Positions 59,256 through 64,000 of a stretch of 64,000 nt of DNA are shown here, piece after piece. Location of the stretch: assembly GCA_963721585.1 (NCBI GenBank), contig CAVRJN010000007.1, positions 1,426,001 through 1,490,000 of the forward strand. The letters are read 5' to 3'. The position numbers and the translations under genes were made by a program. Within the stretch, counting starts at the first letter, position 1. Every line of letters starts with the position of its first letter. Source of the stretch: Bog-473 sp963721585 (GTDB lineage Bacteria; Actinomycetota; Acidimicrobiia; Acidimicrobiales; RAAP-2). The notes below the pieces were generated by a model, which did not search any database, was not told the origin of the DNA, and saw only the letters and a list, made by a program, of their open reading frames with translations.

Positions 59256-60359
59256 GTGATCAGCCATGACGTGACGGATCCCGATGGAGTGTTCGAAGAC
59301 GTCTCAGGGTCCGAGCATGAGGACATCGTGATCACTCGCCGGGCGACGAGCGGTCTTCGCGCCATCATCGCCATCCATTCCACCCTCCTCGGCCCGTCTC
59401 TCGGCGGTGCGCGGTTCTACCCGTACGGCGACGAGACGCTCGCGCTCCATGACGTTCTCCGCCTGTCGAGAGCCATGACGGCAAAGGCGGCTCTGGCCGG
59501 ACTGGACCATGGGGGTGGGAAAGCGGTCATCATCGGGGACCCGAGCGTCGTGAAGACACGTTCCCTCATGCGTGACTTTGCCGCCACCGTCAACGGGCTG
59601 AACGGGCGCTACATCACCGCAGAGGATGTCGGGACGACGCAACAGGACATGGATCTGATTCACGAGACGACACCGTTCGTGGCGGGCACGTCGGCGTCGC
59701 GCGGCGGATCTGGCGATCCCAGCCCAGCGACTGCCGTTGGCGTGGTGGCCGCGATGGAGGCTGCGGCGTTCCGCCGATGGGGAACCGGCCTCGAAGGAAA
59801 GACGGTGCTCGTGCTGGGCGCGGGCAAGGTGGGCGGACACGTCATTCGCCTTCTCGTCCAGCGGCGCGCCGTCGTCATTGCCTCGGACCTCAACCGCGAC
59901 AAGGTCGAGGATGCCGTACGAGCCGGCGCCGCCCGCACGGTGGATCCCTCCGATGCGCTCGGGACACCCGCTGACATCCTCTGCCCGTGTGGGTTGGGTG
60001 GGATCCTGACCCAGGATGCCGTGGCCGATCTCAACTTCGAGATCATTGTAGGCGGGGCGAACAATCAGCTGGCCACGCCCGAAGTGGCCGGGACGCTTGC
60101 GGCCGCGGGCACTCTGTACATCCCCGACTTCCTGGCCAACGCCGGCGGCATCATCAACATCGCCGAAGAAGCGAACGGCTACGACCACGCGCGTGCGTTG
60201 CGGGCGGTCGGTCGGATCCGCGAGACGACGAGAACGGTGCTCGGGCGCGCCGAAGCGCGGGGCGTCACTCCGCTGGCGGCGGCCGAAGACCTGGTCGCGG
60301 AGCGGCTCGGTTCAGCCAGAAGACCAACTCCTTCTCAGACGCACACCGAGAGCCGGTAA
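59256..60359 (+). CDS. Glu/Leu/Phe/Val dehydrogenase family (leucine dehydrogenase-like)
   Basis: 367 aa from GTG 59256. NAD-dependent oxidative deamination of branched-chain amino acids is the family reaction. Substrate-domain segments: LGPSLGGARFYPY, SRAMTAKAALAGLDHGGGKA (catalytic Lys in GGGKA), RYITAEDVGTTQQDMDLI. NAD domain: TVLVLGAGKVGGHVIRLLVQ, and NQLATPEVAGTLAAAGTLYI, PDFLANAGGIINIAEE, all typical of LeuDH. It may feed branched-chain fatty acid or amino acid catabolism. Confidence 0.92.
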   Translation: MISHDVTDPDGVFEDVSGSEHEDIVITRRATSGLRAIIAIHSTLLGPSLGGARFYPYGDETLALHDVLRLSRAMTAKAALAGLDHGGGKAVIIGDPSVVKTRSLMRDFAATVNGLNGRYITAEDVGTTQQDMDLIHETTPFVAGTSASRGGSGDPSPATAVGVVAAMEAAAFRRWGTGLEGKTVLVLGAGKVGGHVIRLLVQRRAVVIASDLNRDKVEDAVRAGAARTVDPSDALGTPADILCPCGLGGILTQDAVADLNFEIIVGGANNQLATPEVAGTLAAAGTLYIPDFLANAGGIINIAEEANGYDHARALRAVGRIRETTRTVLGRAEARGVTPLAAAEDLVAERLGSARRPTPSQTHTESR

Positions 60360-60363
60360 GCAG

Positions 60364-60786
60364 GTGGCGCCCGGAGACGAGGGCTGCTTCGACGGCCCAG
60401 TGGCCGACGTTCGGACGGCGCGCCTGCAACTCCACGCAGTCGATGTCGCGGAGGGAGACCGCATCGTCGCCCGAACTCAAGGCCCCGACGATTCGTGGGC
60501 GTCGGATTTCCCCTTCGAAGGCGACGTACGCGCAGTGGGAGGTTTCATTCGCGCCACCAGTGCGCGTGGAGAGCAGCGGCCGTCTGGCTACTACCGGATC
60601 GCCGTCAACGGGAACGATGGGAACGCCGTCGAGGTCACACCGACCGGAATGCAGATCGACACGCGCACCATTGACCCCATCGCCTCCGCGGGCGACCTCT
60701 TCGGCTTGGCCGTGGCCCCGGGCGGCCGCGGGCTCCTCTGCGTCGACGACAACGGAGACGCCAACACGCTTGACCTGCTGCACTGA
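60364..60786 (+). CDS. hypothetical protein
   Basis: About 140 aa from GTG 60364, 4 bases after the dehydrogenase stop. Beta-rich, soluble: VADVRTARLQLHAVDVAEGD, GYYRIAVNGNDGNAVEVTPT, GRGLLCVDDNGDANTLDLL. No family recognised, no signal peptide. It ends just before a strong bidirectional terminator. Confidence 0.6.
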   Translation: MAPGDEGCFDGPVADVRTARLQLHAVDVAEGDRIVARTQGPDDSWASDFPFEGDVRAVGGFIRATSARGEQRPSGYYRIAVNGNDGNAVEVTPTGMQIDTRTIDPIASAGDLFGLAVAPGGRGLLCVDDNGDANTLDLLH

Positions 60787-60821
60787 ACCGGCCGGGTGAG
60801 CCGGCCGGGTGAGCCGGTCGA

Positions 60822-60860
60822 GGAGCCCCGGGGCGGTGCTGCGGACCGCCCCGGGGCTCC
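60822..60860. terminator. perfect 16-bp stem terminator between convergent genes
   Basis: GGAGCCCCGGGGCGGT (60822-60837) and its exact complement (60845-60860) with a 7-base loop. It stands between the plus-strand gene ending at 60786 and the minus-strand gene ending at 60867, so it can end both. It is preceded by a 13-base tandem duplication (GCCGGGTGAGCCG). There is no U-tract, which is usual in high-GC actinobacteria. Confidence 0.85.
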
Positions 60861-60866
60861 GGCCGC

Positions 60867-61649
60867 TCAGCCGGCCCGGCTCCAGTCGCGCAACGTCGTC
60901 CGGTAACGGGCGTCCCACCCGTCGTACGTGGCCCGCAGAGGCGTACCGGGCCAGTCGGCGGGCAGGAGTTCGGGGGGCAACAGCGGATCGCCCTGCAGGT
61001 GCCGCAGCACGGCCGCCGAGAGCTCGAAGCCCGGTGCGAGCGCCTCCGGTCCGTCCGGGTCCAACGCCTGCAGGTCGCGTAACAAGCCGAGAGCACGAGC
61101 CGACCACGTGTGCAGGTCCCACAGACGAGCCACCAGCGCCCCGGGATCCGGCGGCCGCGCCGTCATGAGCTCCATGTCCCCGTCCAGAGGGTCGGGCAGC
61201 TGCACCCTCAGGTTGGCCGGGCGCATCCAGACGCCCTCGCGCAGCTCGGCCAGCCGTGCGTAGGTCAGGGTCCGGCGCCGGGTACCCCGCACGTCGGCCG
61301 AGCTGCCGGTCGTCGTGACCACGGCCAGCCACCACTCCCCGTCGTAGCAAGCGGTCGTACCGGCTCTGCTCGCCGACTGCCGCGACTGGCGCGCCGCGAG
61401 GTGCCCGGCCAGCCGGTACCTCCCGGTACCGTCCGAGGTGGCCTCACCTCCGGCGACCATGCGACTCAGCGCCACACGGGCCCGGTTCTCGCTGATGCCG
61501 AAGAGGCCGGTCAGGCGCACGAGCTGGGCCACCGGCAGCTCGGGCGGGTCCATGCCGAGCAGCGCGCTGGCCAGCACCGACCGGGCCGTCAGCGGCGGCG
61601 CCGGCGCGGCGTCCCCTGTCTCCGAAGCGGCATTACACGGTTGCGTCAC
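60867..61649 (-). CDS. PaaX-like transcription regulator
   Basis: About 260 aa from GTG 61649; the open frame continues to 61766 but would cross the divergent promoter. N-terminal winged-helix of the PaaX type (SVLASALLGMDPPELPVAQL, VRLTGLFGISENRARVALSR, MVAGGEATSDGTGRYRLAG) and a central and C-terminal PaaX-like domain (REGVWMRPANLRVQLPDPLD; WDLHTWSARALGLLRDLQAL). Such regulators sense acyl-CoA-type ligands. Divergent from the desaturase, which it may control. Confidence 0.82.
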   Translation of the reverse strand: MTQPCNAASETGDAAPAPPLTARSVLASALLGMDPPELPVAQLVRLTGLFGISENRARVALSRMVAGGEATSDGTGRYRLAGHLAARQSRQSASRAGTTACYDGEWWLAVVTTTGSSADVRGTRRRTLTYARLAELREGVWMRPANLRVQLPDPLDGDMELMTARPPDPGALVARLWDLHTWSARALGLLRDLQALDPDGPEALAPGFELSAAVLRHLQGDPLLPPELLPADWPGTPLRATYDGWDARYRTTLRDWSRAG

Positions 61650-61669
61650 TTGACTGATTATCGTAATAT
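61641..61669 (+). promoter_or_regulatory. putative leaderless promoter of the desaturase
   Basis: TTGCGT (61641-61646), 17-base spacer, TAATAT (61664-61669). Six bases later is the ATG (61676), where transcription would be expected to start. No Shine-Dalgarno precedes the ATG. This matches leaderless mRNA, common in actinobacteria. Confidence 0.6.
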
Positions 61670-61675
61670 ATCCCC

Positions 61676-62653
61676 ATGGCCAGCACCATCGTGCCCGAAG
61701 CCGCCGACCGGCCCGCCGTCCTGCCGAGCGAGCGCCTGCTGGCCAACGGGATGGCCATCCCGGCACTGCGGGCCGACTTGCGCCGGATCGACAACGTGCA
61801 CAATGCGCTCTCGGTGGCGACGGTCTGGTTCTGGGTGGCGGTGGTCATCGGCGGTGCAGTGTGGATCGACCAGTGGTGGAGCTACCTGATCGCGTTCGTC
61901 CTCATGGGGCCCCTCTACGCCCGCTTCGCCATCCTCATGCACGAGGCGGCGCACAAGCTCCTCTTCACGAACAAGCGGTGGAACGACTGGATCGGCAAGT
62001 GGGTCGTGGCCTACCCCGTCTTCACGCCGGTGCAGCTCTACCGCCGGGTGCACTTCGCCCACCACAAGGACGAGTTCGGGCCGGACGAGCCCGACATCGC
62101 GTTCTACTCGCCATACCCCTGCACGCGGCGGGCGCTCCGACGGCGGTTGTTCCGTGATGCCGTCGGTATCAGCGGATGGAAGAACCTCGTGCCTTTGGTC
62201 AAGAACACGCGTCGCAAGCCGTTCCGTCCCATCGGTTTGTCCATCTTCGGCGTGCAGGCCCTGCTCTGGGCCGCCATGTGGGCCGCCACCGGACGGTGGT
62301 GGATCTATCCGCTTCTTTGGTTCCTGCCCTGGATGACCGAATGGCGCGTCATCAACCGGCTGCGCTCCATCGCCGAACACGGGGGCATGGAACGCAACTC
62401 CGATCGCCGGGCGACGACGCACAACGTGCGCCAGTCGTGGCCGGCGCGTTTCTGGATCGTCCCGTACAACACGGGCTGGCACCTGGCGCATCATGTCGAC
62501 ATGGGGGTCCCCTGGCGCAACCTCCCGGCCTTCCACGCCGAGTTGGAGCGGGCCGGCTACATCACCGACGCCATCACCTACAAGAGCTACTGGGCACTCT
62601 GGAAGGCGCTGTCGAGCGCCGACGAGACGACCGAGGTCACGGCCACCGCCTGA
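61676..62653 (+). CDS. membrane fatty acid desaturase-family protein
   Basis: 325 aa. The diiron His-box pattern is complete: MHEAAH (box 1), HFAHHKDEFG (box 2) and WHLAHHVDMGVPWRNLP (box 3). Hydrophobic segments (VATVWFWVAVVIGGAVWIDQ; SYLIAFVLMGPLYARFAILM; WWIYPLLWFLPWMTEW) anchor it. The predicted activity is oxidation of an acyl chain or related lipid. Regulated probably by the divergent PaaX-like protein; transcript likely leaderless. Confidence 0.88.
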   Translation: MASTIVPEAADRPAVLPSERLLANGMAIPALRADLRRIDNVHNALSVATVWFWVAVVIGGAVWIDQWWSYLIAFVLMGPLYARFAILMHEAAHKLLFTNKRWNDWIGKWVVAYPVFTPVQLYRRVHFAHHKDEFGPDEPDIAFYSPYPCTRRALRRRLFRDAVGISGWKNLVPLVKNTRRKPFRPIGLSIFGVQALLWAAMWAATGRWWIYPLLWFLPWMTEWRVINRLRSIAEHGGMERNSDRRATTHNVRQSWPARFWIVPYNTGWHLAHHVDMGVPWRNLPAFHAELERAGYITDAITYKSYWALWKALSSADETTEVTATA

Positions 62654-62720
62654 GGCTCACGCTCCGGGCATCACGTCGCCGGCTCGGAGCAGCTCGATTC
62701 CGCGGGCCACGCTCGCGTAC

Positions 62721-63431
62721 TCAGGTCGTCACCAGCCGTGAAGCGGGCGAGACCGCCGCGGCCGCCGGGCCCGATCCGGTGGTGCCGAGCGTCCCCCGCC
62801 GCTGCTTGTTTGCGACCACGAATCCCGTGGCGATGAGCCGGATCGGGAAGCCGAACAAGAAGGCGAACAAGCTCAGCGGGCCGGCGGCGCTGACGACGCC
62901 CACCAGCACCGAGTACCACCCGAGCGTCTTGGGCAACGGCCTGACGGCGCGGTTGAGGAGTATCGCCAGCCCCGTCGACAAGGCCAACAGGCCCACACCG
63001 AAGAGGAAGAGGATCTCGTTGTTCTGCGCGACGAAGTCCTCGATCTTGACGATGCCGTACTCGTCGTTGTGCGAAGCCACGATGAGCACGGTCTGAAAGC
63101 TCCCGGCGACCACGATGCCCGCGGTCAGGATGATCCCAGAGGCGAACGCGACGTTGGGCCACAACTGCTGGCCGCCCGCAGCGCGCAGGACCGTGCGCAG
63201 ATGGGCGACGAACACCAGGACCAGGACCAGGACCAGGACCAGACCGAGCGCGACCGCGTAAATGGAGCCCCGGCTCTGCGCGCTGTGCGTGTTGTACCAG
63301 TGGGCCACACTGACGCCCGATGCGTTCTCACCCGGCGCGCCACCGCCGAGCGGACCGAAGCCCACGAAGAGCGCCACGACCGCTCCTATCCCGATGAATC
63401 CCATACAACGGCTCACGCCCGTGTCCTTCAT
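62721..63431 (-). CDS. polytopic membrane protein of unknown function
   Basis: 236 aa. About six hydrophobic segments: MGFIGIGAVVALFVGFGPLG, IYAVALGLVLVLVLVLVFVA, GIILTAGIVVAGSFQTVLIV, ILFLFGVGLLALSTGLAILL, VGVVSAAGPLSLFAFLFGFP. The LVLVLVLV run is encoded by a hexamer repeat (63214-63245). No family recognised. Shine-Dalgarno-like AGGGAGGGAG lies just before the ATG, and four 8-base repeats lie further upstream. Confidence 0.7.
   Translation of the reverse strand: MKDTGVSRCMGFIGIGAVVALFVGFGPLGGGAPGENASGVSVAHWYNTHSAQSRGSIYAVALGLVLVLVLVLVFVAHLRTVLRAAGGQQLWPNVAFASGIILTAGIVVAGSFQTVLIVASHNDEYGIVKIEDFVAQNNEILFLFGVGLLALSTGLAILLNRAVRPLPKTLGWYSVLVGVVSAAGPLSLFAFLFGFPIRLIATGFVVANKQRRGTLGTTGSGPAAAAVSPASRLVTT
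63214..63245. repeat. hexanucleotide tandem repeat inside membrane gene
   Basis: About five copies of CCAGGA, read on the minus strand as TCCTGG and encoding alternating Leu-Val in a membrane helix. Being a multiple of three, length changes would alter helix length without breaking the frame. Confidence 0.75.
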
Positions 63432-63462
63432 TGTCGCTCCCTCCCTCTTGTTCCTGCTCGCG

Positions 63463-63494
63463 GGTCCTCTGGTCCTCTGGTCCTCTGGTCCTCT
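63463..63494. repeat. four tandem 8-bp repeats in gene leader
   Basis: GGTCCTCT repeated four times without interruption, 31-63 bases upstream of the membrane-protein start at 63431. Eight-base units in a leader can change in number by slippage and alter spacing of promoter elements. No other gene lies in the 257-base gap 63432-63688. Confidence 0.8.
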
Positions 63495-63688
63495 GAGCGT
63501 TCACCGCCGGTCGCAGCCTTTACGACACCGGTGGCACGCTTCCCACACGAAATTCTGAAGCTCCCGCATGCCGAGGAGAAGGGGGGTAGCACGGGCACCC
63601 GGCGGGGGCTACCACCACCTCGGTGTCCGTCCCGCCCCGTACGCTCCTGGACGATGGTGCCCGATGATCAGCCGGCCGTTTCCAGAGC

Positions 63689-64000
63689 GTGACCAAAGGG
63701 CACAGACCGTCGGTGCGGACCATCGGGACGGCGAAACACCCGACCGTCTCTGGCACTGCGCTGCGCTGGGGACCGGCTGCTGCCGGCTGCGGGCTCCTCC
63801 TTGCCGCAGCACTGCTCGCCCCAAACGAGGCGCGCGCCGCAGCCGCCCAGGACTGGCCACCCTTCGTCCTGGTCGCCGGCCTCCTCCTGGTCGGTCTCGT
63901 CGCTGACGGCGACGGCCTGTTTGCCGCGGGCGGCCACGTGCTGGCCCGCCTGGCCCCCAACGGGGTGCTGCTCTACGCCGGGACAGCCGTGCTCGTCGTC
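63689..64000 (+). CDS. ArsB/SLC13-like membrane transporter, 3'-truncated by window end
   Basis: Open frame from GTG 63689 to the right edge. Hydrophobic segments ALRWGPAAAGCGLLLAAALL, DWPPFVLVAGLLLVGLVADG and GVLLYAGTAVLVV alternate with short loops, and DGDGLFAAGGHVLARLAPNG resembles the start of arsenite/anion permeases of the ArsB-NhaD group. Only the first about 104 residues are in the window, so substrate and family are tentative. Confidence 0.55.
   Translation, partial: MTKGHRPSVRTIGTAKHPTVSGTALRWGPAAAGCGLLLAAALLAPNEARAAAAQDWPPFVLVAGLLLVGLVADGDGLFAAGGHVLARLAPNGVLLYAGTAVLVV

Overview
The window is high-GC DNA from a motile actinobacterium. Evidence for that lineage: a DUF3151 protein, F420-type (LLM) and PaaX/MarR-rich accessory genes, GTG/TTG starts, a probable leaderless promoter, a WhiG/FliA-type sigma factor with an RsiG-like companion, and a Gram-positive flagellar set with no L- or P-ring genes plus a sortase and its anchored substrate. 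The exact class cannot be read from the sequence; something near Acidimicrobiia is only a guess.

Layout. 1-6.0 kb: an ATPase/TPR protein cut by the left edge, an FAD amine-oxidase-like enzyme, a small beta-rich protein and a polyprenyl diphosphate synthase, probably one isoprenoid-related operon. 6.1-8.8 kb: a hypothetical gene, an alpha/beta-hydrolase remnant with an internal in-frame deletion, and a divergent XRE regulator/SDR pair around a perfect dyad. 9.0-38.7 kb: about 36 flagellar genes, all on the minus strand, reading from flagellin (38.7 kb) down to fliW-csrA-pilZ (9.0 kb). The order is fliC, fliD, fliS, a small gene, flgB, flgC, fliE-F-G-H-I-J, an NlpC/P60-transglycosylase, fliK, flgD, flgE, flbD, motA, motB, fliM, fliN, fliO-P-Q-R, flhB, flhA, a flhF-like gene, a small membrane gene, flgN, flgK, flgL, fliW, csrA and pilZ. 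Most neighbours overlap by 1-4 bases. 39.0-44.2 kb: a FliA/WhiG sigma factor on the plus strand, large glycosyltransferases (possible flagellin modification), and an RsiG-like anti-sigma candidate. 44.2-47.9 kb: a small HTH gene and a secreted protein diverging from a 14-bp inverted repeat, a sortase with an LPXTG-like substrate, and a winged-helix gene. 47.9-64 kb: metabolic and transport genes (LLM oxidoreductase, MFS exporter, flavin reductase, AraC with a VOC remnant, thioesterases, DUF3151, MarR with a heterodimeric ABC exporter, leucine-dehydrogenase family, PaaX-like regulator with a desaturase, a membrane protein, and the start of an ArsB/SLC13-like transporter).

How the parts may work together. 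The flagellar genes encode the export gate, the MS/C ring, proximal rod, hook, filament and stator. No chemotaxis genes, fliL, flgG or flhG are in the window, and FliM lacks its CheY-binding start. FliW-CsrA probably controls flagellin translation: the flagellin leader carries two hairpins with GGA in the loop plus a GGA-rich Shine-Dalgarno. The sigma factor and the RsiG-like protein may form the late-gene switch in place of FlgM.

Quality note. Many genes, including essential flagellar ones, are split by single-base frameshifts, usually one extra base. I treat these as probable sequence errors in real genes and give spans that join the frames. Two genes (6.70 kb and 51.5 kb) have lost internal segments and look like true remnants.
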